Below, piece after piece: positions 7,214 to 16,727 of a DNA stretch of 64,000 nucleotides. The position numbers and the translations under genes are program-made. Under the pieces are notes generated by a model. That model did no database searches and was not told the origin of the DNA. It saw only the letters and a list, made by a program, of their open reading frames with translations. Positions within the stretch are counted from its first letter, which is position 1. Every line of letters begins with the position of its first letter. Source of the DNA: Gammaproteobacteria bacterium (lineage in GTDB: Bacteria; Pseudomonadota; Gammaproteobacteria; Pseudomonadales; Cellvibrionaceae); assembly GCA_021151835.1 (NCBI GenBank), contig JAGKWO010000007.1, positions 138,797 through 202,796 of the forward strand, in the 5' to 3' direction.

Positions 7214-9847
7214 ATGCAATTACTTTCGAATTTTTACGCTGTGCTTGAAAAACTGTTCCTCGCTGTAGTTATCAATCGCCCCCGCCTCACCTTGATTTTC
7301 CTCGGTATCCTCACCGTCCTGGCCGGATTCGCCATGCAGAACATGAAGCTGGATGCCTCCGCTGATTCGCTGACGCTGGAGCATGACACGTCTATTGATT
7401 ATTACCGTGAAATTTCCCAGCGTTACCAAAATGGCGATTTTCTGGTGCTCACCTACACGCCCAAAGCGGAAATGTTTTCAGATGAGTCCATCGGCTTATT
7501 AACACAATTGCGTGATGAGTTGGCGAAAGTGGACGGTGTGGCCAGTGTTTATTCCATTATTGATGTCCCGCTGCTCTACAGCCCCATGCGTACACTTGTT
7601 GAACAAAAAGAATCAACGCGCACCTTGCTGACGCCGGGCGTAGATCGTGCGCAGGCCAAGCAGGAGTTCCTTACCAGCCCGGTTTATCGCGATACCTTAT
7701 TGAGCCACGATGGAAAAACCTCGGCAATTCTGCTCAATCTGAAAGTGAATGATGAATATATTGAAATGGCTCGCCATCGCGATGCCTTGCGGTTGAAGCG
7801 TGATTCCAAAGAAGGGCTGACACCGGCGGAAACCGCAGAGTTGGATAAAGTGTCTGCTGATTTCCTGAATTATCGCACTGCCGCTGCGGTTAAAGATGCC
7901 CAGCGCGTAGAGATTGTGCGCGCAATCGTCGCTAAGTATCAGGATAAGGCGCAGATCTTTTTAGGTGGTGTGAGCATGATTACCACCGACATGATCAGCT
8001 ATATCAAAAGTGACCTGGTGATTTTTGGCGGTGCGCTGATTATTTTTATTATCGCCGTGCTCGCATTTTTATTCCGCCAATGGCGTTTTGTCATTCTTCC
8101 GCTTACCGCCTGCTTGATGTCGGTAATTTATATGCTCGGCTGGTTGAGCTGGATCGATTGGCGGATGACGGTGATCTCTTCCAACTTCGTCGCATTGTTG
8201 TTGATCCTTGTGTTTGCATTCACGATTTACCTCGTCGTGCGCTACCGCGAGATCCACGCGCAATCCCCCGAGCTTGAACAATCCGAATTAGTCATGGCTG
8301 CAGTGCGCGCAATGGTTGTTCCCTGTTTCTATTCGGCACTCACTGCCATCGTCGCATTTATGTCATTGGTTGATAGCGGAATTCGTCCGGTGATTGATTT
8401 TGGCTGGATGATGACGATTGGATTGGTTGTTGGCTTTTTCCTGACCTTCCTGGTAGTTCCTGCGGGTTTAATGGTTTTGCCAAAAGGTGAACCAAAAGCA
8501 AATAGCAGCGGTTCTTTATCCATTGCCGGTCGTTTTTCCCGCCTGACGGAAAACCATGGCCGTGGAATTATCGTTGTAGCCTTTTTGCTGGTTGCGGTGA
8601 GTGTATATGGCATTCGCCATTTGGAAGTGGAAAACCGCTTTGTGGATTATTTCAAAAGCGATAGTGAAATCCATAAAGGTTTGAGTGTCATTGATCGCGA
8701 GCTTGGCGGTACCGTTACCCTGGATATTGTTCTTGATGTTGAAAAAGAAGATGCATCAGCGGCAGCCGCTACGCCCGCAGCAGATAATGAAGCCGTAGAA
8801 ATTGATGGTGAAGCACTTTCCGACGATGCTTTCGATGAGCCCGTTGCCGAATCAGCCGCTACCAGTGATGCCGGAAGCAACGCCGCTGAAGATGATCCTT
8901 TCGCAGAATACGACGATGAATCGTTTGATGAGCCAACCAAAACCGCGCAAGCGGCACCAAGCTATTGGTTCAGTGTTGCTGGCCTTGACCAGGTAAAACA
9001 GGTTCACAATTATCTCGAATCCTTACCGGAAGTAGGCAAGGTGCAATCGTTGGCAACGGTATATCAATTGGCGCACGATATTAATAAAGGGAAATTAAAT
9101 GATTTTGAATTAAATGTAATGCGCAATATGCTTTCATCTGACGTTACCAATTTTTTAATCAAGCCTTACTTGTCTGACGAGAAGCAGCAAACCCGTATTA
9201 GCTTGCGAGTCATTGAAACGACTCCGGATTTGAAACGCGCTGAGTTGGTTGAGCGTATCCGTGAGCACATTACGACGGATCTCGGTTTAAAACCGGAGCA
9301 GGTGCATTTCTCCGGTATGCTGATTTTGTACAACAACATGTTGCAAAGTTTATTTGATTCCCAAATTTCTACCATTGGCCTGGTGTTTTTCTCGATTATG
9401 GTGATGATGCTGATTCTGTTCCGCTCGCTCAGTATCGCATTCACGGCCATATTGCCCAATATTCTCGCCGCCGGTGTGGTGTTGGGCGCGATGGGCCTGG
9501 TGGGTATTCCGCTGGATATGATGACCACTACAATTGCGGCTATTGTTGTCGGTGTGGGGGTTGATCAGTCGATCCAATATATTTATCGCTACCGTGCCGA
9601 ATTCGCCGTAGATCGCAATTATGTCGCCGCTATGCATCGCTCCCATGTGTCCATCGGTAGCGCAATGTATTACACCTCGGTGACTATCGTCGCTGGTTTT
9701 TCAATTCTGGTGCTGTCGCAATTTATACCAACGATTTACTTCGGTGTGTTGACTGCGTTTGCGATGTTTATGGCGATTGTTGGTTCGCTGACACTCTTGC
9801 CAAAACTGATTTTAATCATGAAGCCGTTCGGCCCCGAAAATCCCTGA
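7214..9847 (+). CDS. MMPL/RND-type exporter
   Basis: An 877-residue inner membrane transporter with the RND pseudo-duplicated layout: a helix at about residue 25, a periplasmic loop, five or six helices around 255-420, a second helix near 455, a second periplasmic loop and a last helix bundle from 690. DQSIQYIYRYR near the C-terminal bundle is typical of the MMPL/exporter group that moves lipids or other hydrophobic compounds. The second periplasmic loop carries an acidic, alanine-rich insert of about 70 residues (near 515-585). No membrane-fusion or outer membrane partner is adjacent. Confidence 0.85.
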   Translation: MQLLSNFYAVLEKLFLAVVINRPRLTLIFLGILTVLAGFAMQNMKLDASADSLTLEHDTSIDYYREISQRYQNGDFLVLTYTPKAEMFSDESIGLLTQLRDELAKVDGVASVYSIIDVPLLYSPMRTLVEQKESTRTLLTPGVDRAQAKQEFLTSPVYRDTLLSHDGKTSAILLNLKVNDEYIEMARHRDALRLKRDSKEGLTPAETAELDKVSADFLNYRTAAAVKDAQRVEIVRAIVAKYQDKAQIFLGGVSMITTDMISYIKSDLVIFGGALIIFIIAVLAFLFRQWRFVILPLTACLMSVIYMLGWLSWIDWRMTVISSNFVALLLILVFAFTIYLVVRYREIHAQSPELEQSELVMAAVRAMVVPCFYSALTAIVAFMSLVDSGIRPVIDFGWMMTIGLVVGFFLTFLVVPAGLMVLPKGEPKANSSGSLSIAGRFSRLTENHGRGIIVVAFLLVAVSVYGIRHLEVENRFVDYFKSDSEIHKGLSVIDRELGGTVTLDIVLDVEKEDASAAAATPAADNEAVEIDGEALSDDAFDEPVAESAATSDAGSNAAEDDPFAEYDDESFDEPTKTAQAAPSYWFSVAGLDQVKQVHNYLESLPEVGKVQSLATVYQLAHDINKGKLNDFELNVMRNMLSSDVTNFLIKPYLSDEKQQTRISLRVIETTPDLKRAELVERIREHITTDLGLKPEQVHFSGMLILYNNMLQSLFDSQISTIGLVFFSIMVMMLILFRSLSIAFTAILPNILAAGVVLGAMGLVGIPLDMMTTTIAAIVVGVGVDQSIQYIYRYRAEFAVDRNYVAAMHRSHVSIGSAMYYTSVTIVAGFSILVLSQFIPTIYFGVLTAFAMFMAIVGSLTLLPKLILIMKPFGPENP

Positions 9848-9862
9848 TTAAATTTTTTCCGT

Positions 9863-9892
9863 AAGGGCGCGATTTATCGCGCCCTTTTTTTT
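9863..9892 (+). terminator. Intrinsic terminator of the exporter gene
   Basis: AAGGGCGCGA and TCGCGCCCTT pair across TTTA and are followed by a T-run. It lies 16 bases after the exporter stop and faces the end of the minus-strand esterase. Confidence 0.92.
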
Positions 9893-9920
9893 ATTATTGC
9901 ATCTACGTTGTGAATGGTAT

Positions 9921-11000
9921 CTACCAATCCATCAATGCCTTTAACTGCGGCGCCAGGTCTTTCGCCATCGCTGCATGTTGCTCCCTGGTTGGATGTGCGT
10001 CCTGCGCATCGCCAGGATAATAATTGGATGTAACCTGATGCACGCGCGAGTCATTTACACGCGAAATAGCTTCGCGAATATAATCAATCAGCGCTGCTTT
10101 TTTTTCGCCATTCAAAATGGCTCCCTCGGTTATTGCGATATGCGCCTGTGGATGATTGGCCAATAATTTATTTATTAATTTCACGTAGGCAGTGACATAG
10201 GTTTCGCGCTCCGGAATTCCCGTGCTGAAATCATTGGTGCCTATGGCGCTGACAATTAAGTCCGGTTGGTATTGTTTGTGATCCCATTTAAACGCAGGAT
10301 TATTATCGCCAACGGCATATTCATAAAAGTCGGGCAAGTTGGCTTCATCGGTTTTACCATTCCAGCTGCGAACTAAACCGCGCCCACCCCAGCATACCAG
10401 GTTAACCTGCGCATTAAGCGCTTTGGCGGTGAGCATGCCGTAGGATTCGCGCGCATTCCACCAACGGGTATTTTTTTCCTCGCCAGCAACCCTGTCGATG
10501 GCTTCACCGCAAGTTACCGAATCGCCCAATACCAATATTTTACGTCGAGGTAATTTGGGCGCAGCAAAAAAGTTACCATTCGTCAGCGAGAATTCTTTGA
10601 GCGTGACATTGCCATGCCAATTTTCCGAGCGATGTATTATCTCAACGCGATGCTTGGCAACATCGGGAAAATTAAATAATTCGATATCGGTAGGCTGCGG
10701 GGCGATTTTAATCGGTGTTGGTGTTCCGCCATCAATTATGACGTCAACCCAGGAATTGCCATTGCTGCTATACATGTTTGCACTAAGTCTGGTGCCCTCT
10801 ACTTCAGTAACAAACGTAACGCCGGGAAAACCGAAGGTCTGGCTTTGATCTTCATTCTTGTGGGTGCGACCTATATGGGTGATTAGGTTATCACTGGCGC
10901 TGAGATGGATGGTTGATGGCGGCGGTGGAGCGTTGGTGCATGCGCTTAAGCTCAACATAGTGGTGGCCAATAATGTAGAAGTAACAAATAGTTTTTTCAT
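9921..11000 (-). CDS. Carbohydrate esterase family 2-like acetyl esterase, lipoprotein
   Basis: A 359-residue secreted esterase. The signal peptide ends in a lipobox (LSAC), so it should be lipid-anchored in the envelope. An N-terminal beta-sandwich of about 110 residues is followed by an SGNH domain with GDSVTCGEA (nucleophile serine), GGRG, GTNDF and DAHPT (Asp and His). This two-domain layout is that of CE2 enzymes, which deacetylate xylan or mannan and are known from Cellvibrio japonicus. GGAGGG upstream supports the start. The next gene upstream is another SGNH esterase, suggesting joint work on acetylated plant polysaccharide. Confidence 0.85.
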   Translation of the reverse strand: MKKLFVTSTLLATTMLSLSACTNAPPPPSTIHLSASDNLITHIGRTHKNEDQSQTFGFPGVTFVTEVEGTRLSANMYSSNGNSWVDVIIDGGTPTPIKIAPQPTDIELFNFPDVAKHRVEIIHRSENWHGNVTLKEFSLTNGNFFAAPKLPRRKILVLGDSVTCGEAIDRVAGEEKNTRWWNARESYGMLTAKALNAQVNLVCWGGRGLVRSWNGKTDEANLPDFYEYAVGDNNPAFKWDHKQYQPDLIVSAIGTNDFSTGIPERETYVTAYVKLINKLLANHPQAHIAITEGAILNGEKKAALIDYIREAISRVNDSRVHQVTSNYYPGDAQDAHPTREQHAAMAKDLAPQLKALMDW

Positions 11001-11017
11001 GGATGTTTATCCCTCCA

Positions 11018-11046
11018 ATAAAAAAGCGCAACGGGTATTGCGCTTT
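11018..11046 (-). terminator. Terminator of the second SGNH hydrolase
   Basis: On the minus strand AAAGCGCAA and TTGCGCTTT pair around a six-base loop and are followed by a T-run. It separates the two esterase genes, so they are probably transcribed separately. Confidence 0.85.
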
Positions 11047-11057
11047 CGGGGAAATGA

Positions 11058-11807
11058 TCAGGGCGTTAGCAATGCATGGATATCCGGTGTCATGGCGTTA
11101 GCCCAGACTTCATAACCTTTGGGTGTTGGGTGCAAAAAATCTTTCATAATGTCCGGTGCGATACTGCCATCTTTTTCCAGCAACAAAGGGCCGTAATCTT
11201 TAAAGAAAATAGTTTTATTGTTGCCGAGTCGGGCAATAATTTTATTTAGCTGTTTAACTTTGGTGCGGTTGGGCGAGCGTGCGTCCTGGTCAAATGGAAA
11301 TACTGCGTTCAATAATATTTTGCTGTTGGGCCAGGCTAATTGCAATTGCTGCACTACACGGGTCACGCCGTCCGCCGCTTGTTCTGGTGATTCTTGCAGG
11401 GCTCCAATATTATTCACTCCGATTAACAGCACAATTAATGTAGGCTGCAAATTGCCTACGGCACCATGCTGCAACCGCCAGAGTACATTGCCGGTGTTAT
11501 CACCGCCAATACCGAAGTTGGCAGCTTTTAACGGGGCGAAATTTTTTCCCCATATTTGCCAATCCCAGCCGGCGGTAATGGAATCCCCGACAAATAACAC
11601 ATCCACCTGTTCGTATTCAGCAATCACCATATCTTCGGCGTGCATTTTTTCCCAGGTTTTAATTGACATCCACTCGTAATCGACGGCGCGTTTGGCTGGT
11701 ACTATTCCAGAAGGGGAGGCAGGTGAAAATGCAAGGGATGATTGGCAGAGCAAGCCAACACCAAGGGAAGCAAAAATAGAAAGCAATTTTTTGTGGCGCA
11801 GAGTCAT
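11058..11807 (-). CDS. Secreted SGNH/GDSL hydrolase
   Basis: A 249-residue esterase with a Sec signal peptide ending near residue 27. Block I reads VLFVGDSITAGWDW, block II FGIGGDNTGNVLWRL, block III LIGVNNIG and block V FLHPTPKGYEVW, the pattern of the PAF-acetylhydrolase-like SGNH group often used on acetylated sugars. The start at 11807 has AGGA nine bases upstream. An open extension to 11846 has no ribosome site. It follows the holA group on the same strand but across 150 bases. Confidence 0.85.
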   Translation of the reverse strand: MTLRHKKLLSIFASLGVGLLCQSSLAFSPASPSGIVPAKRAVDYEWMSIKTWEKMHAEDMVIAEYEQVDVLFVGDSITAGWDWQIWGKNFAPLKAANFGIGGDNTGNVLWRLQHGAVGNLQPTLIVLLIGVNNIGALQESPEQAADGVTRVVQQLQLAWPNSKILLNAVFPFDQDARSPNRTKVKQLNKIIARLGNNKTIFFKDYGPLLLEKDGSIAPDIMKDFLHPTPKGYEVWANAMTPDIHALLTP

Positions 11808-11956
11808 AGTTGTTATTCCTGTAGTAGGGTTACATGCTGCGATCATTGTGGATGGCAGCGGAAAATCTATGCTTGCTGTGTGTTTTTATATTTTTCGCGC
11901 AATCAATGTTGCGCTTGTCGTTGTAAAAAATATTGTTGTAAAAAACGCGCCTGAAT

Positions 11957-13006
11957 TCAATGTTTCAAGCTTAGCCGCTCGTTGTGTGTATTCAAGCTTT
12001 GCACGCCGGCGATGTTCAGCACCAGATCGAGCAATTCATCCCATGGCTCGGCATTGCGCATTCCCTTTACTGCTTTATCGATGCCGTTGGCTTTGCGCAA
12101 TAGTTGCTGCAAATGCGCGGGCTTTAAGCGGCGCAACGCGGCCTGGACTAATGGTTGGCGCTTTTCCCATACGCCGGCTTGCTTTGCAGCCCAATCAAAA
12201 TGTTTGCCTTGGGCAACAGCTTGCGACACCTGGATTAATGTTCGTATATCGCGGGTGATTGCCCAGAGTACGTTGATCGGTTCCGTGCCTTCACTGCGCA
12301 GGCCTTGCAGGGTTTTTACGGCGGCACGTGCGTCGCCATGCAAAGCTTTATCGGCCAGGCCAAACACATCGTAACGCGCGCTGTCAGCCACTACCGAAGC
12401 CATCAATTCATAGCTGATGTGATTGTTATGCGCGAGTAATTTTAATTTTTCGATTTCCTGCGCGGCGGCCAGTAAATTACCTTCAATACGCGATACCAGT
12501 AATTCAATGGCATCGCTATCGGCGCGCAAACCGGCAGCTTGCAAACGTAAACCAATCCAGCGCGGCAATTGCGCGATGGTCACAGGCCAGACCTGAATGT
12601 GCTGGCCTGCGTCTTCAATCGCTTTGAACCATTTACTTTTTTGGGTGGCGCTGTCGAGTTTTTCGGTAACGATTAGCAATACATTGTCGGGCGCGGGTGA
12701 TTCTGCATATTCCTGCAAAATTTTTCCGCCTTTATCACCGGGCTTACCAGAGGGCATGCGCAACTCAATAATTTTCTTTTCGGCAAAGAGCGACAAACTA
12801 TTGGCGGCGGCGAGCAATTGGCCCCAATCAAAACTGGTATCGGCATGATAAAGATCGCGCTCGCTAAAACCGTGTTTGCGTGCAGCAGCGCGAATGTGGT
12901 CGCAGCATTCCTGAATCAATAACGGTTCTTCGCCGGAGACGAGATAAATCGGCACCAATTGCCTGGATAAAGCGGCACCCAATTGTTCGGCACGTAATTT
13001 GGGCAT
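11957..13006 (-). CDS. holA: DNA polymerase III delta subunit
   Basis: A 349-residue clamp-loader subunit that opens the beta sliding clamp. It begins MPKLRAEQLGAAL and contains IYLVSGEEPLLIQE, SLSLFAEKKIIELR and the C-terminal helical collar sequence NVLWAITRDIRTL typical of HolA. The start lies one base after the lptE stop (CAATAACATG on the minus strand), so the two are translationally coupled. The usual leuS-lptE-holA order of this class is kept apart from one inserted gene upstream of lptE. Confidence 0.95.
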   Translation of the reverse strand: MPKLRAEQLGAALSRQLVPIYLVSGEEPLLIQECCDHIRAAARKHGFSERDLYHADTSFDWGQLLAAANSLSLFAEKKIIELRMPSGKPGDKGGKILQEYAESPAPDNVLLIVTEKLDSATQKSKWFKAIEDAGQHIQVWPVTIAQLPRWIGLRLQAAGLRADSDAIELLVSRIEGNLLAAAQEIEKLKLLAHNNHISYELMASVVADSARYDVFGLADKALHGDARAAVKTLQGLRSEGTEPINVLWAITRDIRTLIQVSQAVAQGKHFDWAAKQAGVWEKRQPLVQAALRRLKPAHLQQLLRKANGIDKAVKGMRNAEPWDELLDLVLNIAGVQSLNTHNERLSLKH

Positions 13007-13007
13007 G

Positions 13008-13562
13008 TTATTGCGCAGCAGCAGAAGATGACTGTGCCGATGACGATTGCTCCGCAGACTGCTTGGCGGCAAGGCTTTTAACCCGGCGCAAAATAGTTTG
13101 CGCGAGTTCGCGCCGCATTTCGCGCAACACCAACTCTTCTTCCTGGGCTGCGCTATTAGCGTTATTCACATTGTAATTGTAGGTGCGGGTAATGCTGGCG
13201 CTGGTATCTTTGGGGGTGATAACGCCGTCGCTGTTGCTTACACGGTAAGGCACCTGCAAGATGATTTCGTAAGCGCTGGTCAGCGCATCACTGCCAACTC
13301 CCGCCGTGCGTTTATCGAAGATTTCCTTGCTGACATCCAGCGTAAGGGTTTGCGCGGTATCTTTTTCCACTTCGGTAATTTTATAACCGGCTAACGCCTG
13401 GCGTAGCGCATTTATCAATTGGCTGTGATTATCGTTGCTTTCAATAATTAAATTGAGCGGCTGGGTCATCGCCAGTTTATCGCTACCGGATGCAGAACCA
13501 CGCAAATGCCAACCGCAGGCGGATAGCGAAAGAATTAATAAACTGGCAATGATTTTTTTCAT
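13008..13562 (-). CDS. lptE: LPS assembly lipoprotein LptE
   Basis: A 184-residue outer membrane lipoprotein that plugs the LptD barrel and delivers lipopolysaccharide to the cell surface. The lipobox is LSAC followed by GWHLRG, the near-invariant start of mature LptE. EEELVLREMRRELAQTILRRV is the conserved C-terminal helix. A Ser/Ala/Gln-rich tail of about 15 residues ends the protein. Coupled to holA downstream. Confidence 0.95.
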   Translation of the reverse strand: MKKIIASLLILSLSACGWHLRGSASGSDKLAMTQPLNLIIESNDNHSQLINALRQALAGYKITEVEKDTAQTLTLDVSKEIFDKRTAGVGSDALTSAYEIILQVPYRVSNSDGVITPKDTSASITRTYNYNVNNANSAAQEEELVLREMRRELAQTILRRVKSLAAKQSAEQSSSAQSSSAAAQ

Positions 13563-13602
13563 AATACTACGGCTCTGTTGATGCTAATCTCACGATAAAA
13601 AA

Positions 13603-14169
13603 CTATTTCTTGAATGTTTTTGAGTTAGCTTTTATGTAATCAACCAGTGAGTTAAAAGCCGGGTAGTTGTTATTTTGATCGTTCACGCCGGCCCATACAT
13701 AATCCATATAAGTTTCAGATATAAAGTAATCTTCAAGCGTAATAGGATCTGTCAATACCAATTGCAGATAAGACTTGTTGCCATCCTTACGGTTATCCCA
13801 ATGCAACCAAAGGAACGGTTTATAAGCTTTGGCTGCTTTGTTCAGGCCAATTCTGCTACTGATCTCTGGTACAGCGTCTGTGAGGTTATTTTTGATAATA
13901 AGTTCTTCGAGTTCCTTAAAGTTAATAACAGCATCAAAGTACCCGATATTTTTAACCATCTGCGGCGTGAAGTCTTCGCCTGAGACCAGAATCAATTGTT
14001 TCTTGCTATCCAGATCTATAGCAATGTTTTTAGTTGTTATGGCTTTTTTAGCCGCTCCACCTTTTACACCACTAAAATATCCGGAATTCGCATCCGGTTT
14101 AATGACTTTCATGTTTGTACAGCTCGCCAACAAGCAAGCAAGTCCTAAAGTTAAAGCAAGTTTAAACAT
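13603..14169 (-). CDS. Lipoprotein of unknown function between leuS and lptE
   Basis: A 188-residue lipoprotein: signal peptide with lipobox LASC, then a mature domain with no family I recognise. Seen in it are a lysine-rich start, the stretch FLWLHWDNRKDGNKSYLQL and a Tyr/Asp-rich C-terminal third. It is more AT-rich than its neighbours and interrupts the usual leuS-lptE adjacency on the same strand, which suggests an inserted gene. Gaps of 28 and 40 bases to leuS and lptE mean it probably shares their transcript. Confidence 0.75.
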   Translation of the reverse strand: MFKLALTLGLACLLASCTNMKVIKPDANSGYFSGVKGGAAKKAITTKNIAIDLDSKKQLILVSGEDFTPQMVKNIGYFDAVINFKELEELIIKNNLTDAVPEISSRIGLNKAAKAYKPFLWLHWDNRKDGNKSYLQLVLTDPITLEDYFISETYMDYVWAGVNDQNNNYPAFNSLVDYIKANSKTFKK

Positions 14170-14197
14170 GTTGATTTTCCTGTTTTCCTTTTTTTGG

Positions 14198-16675
14198 TTA
14201 ATTGGCTACGATATTTACTAATTTATTCGGAATCACAATTACTTTTCGTATCGTCAAACCATCCAGGAATCGTTGTACGTTTTCCTGTTCGAGTGCTAAT
14301 TGTTCAAGTTGTTCTTTCGGCGCATCAACGGCGACATCCAGTTTGCCGCGCAGTTTGCCATTCACTTGTACAACCACTTCGACGGTTGAGCGCACTAATG
14401 CGCTTTCATCGAGTTTGGGCCAACTTTCATTCAGCGGGATGGTGATGTTGCCGAGCGCTTGCCAGAGCGCTTGCGTGATGTGCGGAACAATCGGCGCGAG
14501 CAGCAGGATTGCTGCTTCCAGTGCTTCGCGTTCAACAGCCAAACCTTGCGGGTTGGCACGGTCGGCGAGTTTGCTGGTTTCGTTCAGCAATTCCATGGTC
14601 GCTGCAATGGCGGTGTTGAACGTTTGGCGGCGGCCGTAATCGTCGCTGACTTTCTGGATAGTCTCGTGGGTTTTTCTACGTAAATCTTTTTGTGCTTGCG
14701 GCAAGCTGGCAACATCCAGCGTACCCGGTGTACCGGCATTGACGTGACCTTCAACCGCTTTCCACAAGCGGCGCAAGAAACGGCTCGCACCATCTACACC
14801 GGAATCGCTCCATTCCAGGCTTTGCTCTGGCGGTGCGGCGAACATGGTAAACAGGCGAACGGTATCAGCGCCGTATTGGCTGATAACGCTTTCCGGATCA
14901 ACGCCGTTGGCTTTGGATTTGGACATTTTGATCACGCCACCAAACTCCACGGCTTCGCCCGTTGCTTTGTGTTTGGCGGCGATAAAGCGGCCTTTGTCAT
15001 CGCGTTCGATAACCACATTTTCCGGTTCGATCCAGTTTTCCTTGCCTTCACTTTTGATGAAGAAGGATTCGGCGTTGACCATGCCCTGGCAGAGCAAACG
15101 CTCAAAAGGTTCATCGCCACTGACAAGGCCTTCATCGCGCATTAATTTATGGAAGAAGCGCGAGTAAAGCAGGTGCAGGATGGCGTGTTCGATACCGCCG
15201 ACATATTGGTCCACCGGCAACCAGTAGTCCGCGGCGGCTTTGTCGATCATGCCATCGGTAAAATTCGGGCAGGTGTAACGCGCGTAATACCAACTGGATT
15301 CCATGAAGGTATCGAAGGTATCGGTTTCGCGTTCAACGTACTTGCCATCAAGTTCGTCTTTTTTCCAATTGAGGTCGGCTTTGATAGGCGATTGCACGCC
15401 GTTCATTACGACATCTTCCGGCAGCAACACCGGCAGTTTGTGCGCAGGCACCGGAATTTCGCCACCTTCGGGCAAATTGAACATCGGGATAGGAGCGCCC
15501 CAGTAGCGCTGGCGGGATACCCCCCAGTCGCGCAACCGGTAATTGGTTTTCACCCGGCCTTTATTCGCCATTTCGAGGGTGCCAGCGATGGAATCGAACG
15601 CTGCATTAAATTCCAGCCCATCGTACTCGCCAGAATTAACCAGCACGCCTTTTTCAGTGAAGGCAGCTTTGCTTAAATCAATCTCTTCGCCGTTAATGGG
15701 GGCGATCACTTGCTCAATCGGCAAATGATATTTTTGCGCAAATTCGTAATCGCGCTGGTCATGCGCCGGCACGGCCATCACCGCGCCTGAACCGTAATCC
15801 ATCAACACATAGTTAGCGACCCACACGGCGACCGGTTCGCCGGTAATTGGATGCAGGGCTTTGATGCCGGTGTCCATGCCTTTCTTTTCCATGGTCGCCA
15901 TATCGGCTTCGGCCACGGATTGCACTTTGCAATCAGCAATAAATTGCGCAAGCGCCGGATTGCTCTCGGCCAAATGTTTGGCAATAGGATGCTCGGCGGC
16001 GAGGCTTACGTAGGTCACGCCCATCAGGGTATCCGGGCGAGTTGTGTAGATGTCGAAACCGGTAAATTCACCGACAGCAGAGGCCAGGTCAAACCGCATT
16101 TCCAGGCCACGGCTTTTGCCGATCCAGTTGCGCTGCATGGTTTTGACTTGTTCGGGCCAGTTGGGGAGCTTGTCCAGGTCGTTGAGCAATTCTTCTGCGT
16201 AATCAGTGATTTTGATAAACCACTGCGGGATCTCCTTACGCTCGACCAGCGCGCCGGAACGCCAGCCGCGGCCATCGATAACCTGCTCGTTGGCGAGTAC
16301 GGTTTGGTCGATCGGGTCCCAGTTCACGGTGGACATCTTTTTGTAAACCAGGCCTTTCTCGTACAAACGGGTGAAGAACCATTGTTCCCATTTGTAGTAT
16401 TCCGGGGTGCAAGTGGTGAGTTCACGCGACCAATCAAAGCCGAAACCCAATTGCTTTAATTGGGCGCGCATATGGTCGGTGTTGGAATAGGTCCACTTGG
16501 CCGGGGCGGTATTGTTTTTGAGCGCCGCGTTTTCAGCCGGCAGGCCGAAGGCATCCCAGCCCATTGGATGGAGCACGTTTTTACCCTGCATACGCTGGTA
16601 GCGGGCGATCACATCGGTAATGGTGTAGTTGCGCACATGGCCCATGTGCAGTTTGCCGCTGGGGTAGGGGAACAT
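14198..16675 (-). CDS. leuS: Leucyl-tRNA synthetase, 5' end missing
   Basis: Class I synthetase charging tRNA-Leu. From the first methionine the frame gives 825 residues against about 860 for E. coli. The HIGH motif (KLHMGHVRN), the editing domain, DWGVSRQRYWGAPIP, KMSKSKANG and the C-terminal domain are intact and end normally. The ~39 residues that precede MFPYPSG in the family, including the start codon and first beta strand, are absent. Upstream the frame stays open to about 16772 without a start, and the DNA switches after CTGGCG into the 5' side of the divergent gene. This is a real deletion or a misassembly, and a functional start cannot be assigned. Confidence 0.9.
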   Translation of the reverse strand: MFPYPSGKLHMGHVRNYTITDVIARYQRMQGKNVLHPMGWDAFGLPAENAALKNNTAPAKWTYSNTDHMRAQLKQLGFGFDWSRELTTCTPEYYKWEQWFFTRLYEKGLVYKKMSTVNWDPIDQTVLANEQVIDGRGWRSGALVERKEIPQWFIKITDYAEELLNDLDKLPNWPEQVKTMQRNWIGKSRGLEMRFDLASAVGEFTGFDIYTTRPDTLMGVTYVSLAAEHPIAKHLAESNPALAQFIADCKVQSVAEADMATMEKKGMDTGIKALHPITGEPVAVWVANYVLMDYGSGAVMAVPAHDQRDYEFAQKYHLPIEQVIAPINGEEIDLSKAAFTEKGVLVNSGEYDGLEFNAAFDSIAGTLEMANKGRVKTNYRLRDWGVSRQRYWGAPIPMFNLPEGGEIPVPAHKLPVLLPEDVVMNGVQSPIKADLNWKKDELDGKYVERETDTFDTFMESSWYYARYTCPNFTDGMIDKAAADYWLPVDQYVGGIEHAILHLLYSRFFHKLMRDEGLVSGDEPFERLLCQGMVNAESFFIKSEGKENWIEPENVVIERDDKGRFIAAKHKATGEAVEFGGVIKMSKSKANGVDPESVISQYGADTVRLFTMFAAPPEQSLEWSDSGVDGASRFLRRLWKAVEGHVNAGTPGTLDVASLPQAQKDLRRKTHETIQKVSDDYGRRQTFNTAIAATMELLNETSKLADRANPQGLAVEREALEAAILLLAPIVPHITQALWQALGNITIPLNESWPKLDESALVRSTVEVVVQVNGKLRGKLDVAVDAPKEQLEQLALEQENVQRFLDGLTIRKVIVIPNKLVNIVAN

Positions 16676-16727
16676 CGCCAGGCTGTGTGGGTATAAATAT
16701 CTTGATGCAACAGCGAGAGGTGTTTTT

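Noticed and set aside
6951..7268. 105-codon plus-strand frame between the Rdx gene and the exporter
   Set aside because: It overlaps both neighbours, has no ribosome site suited to its start and no recognisable domain.
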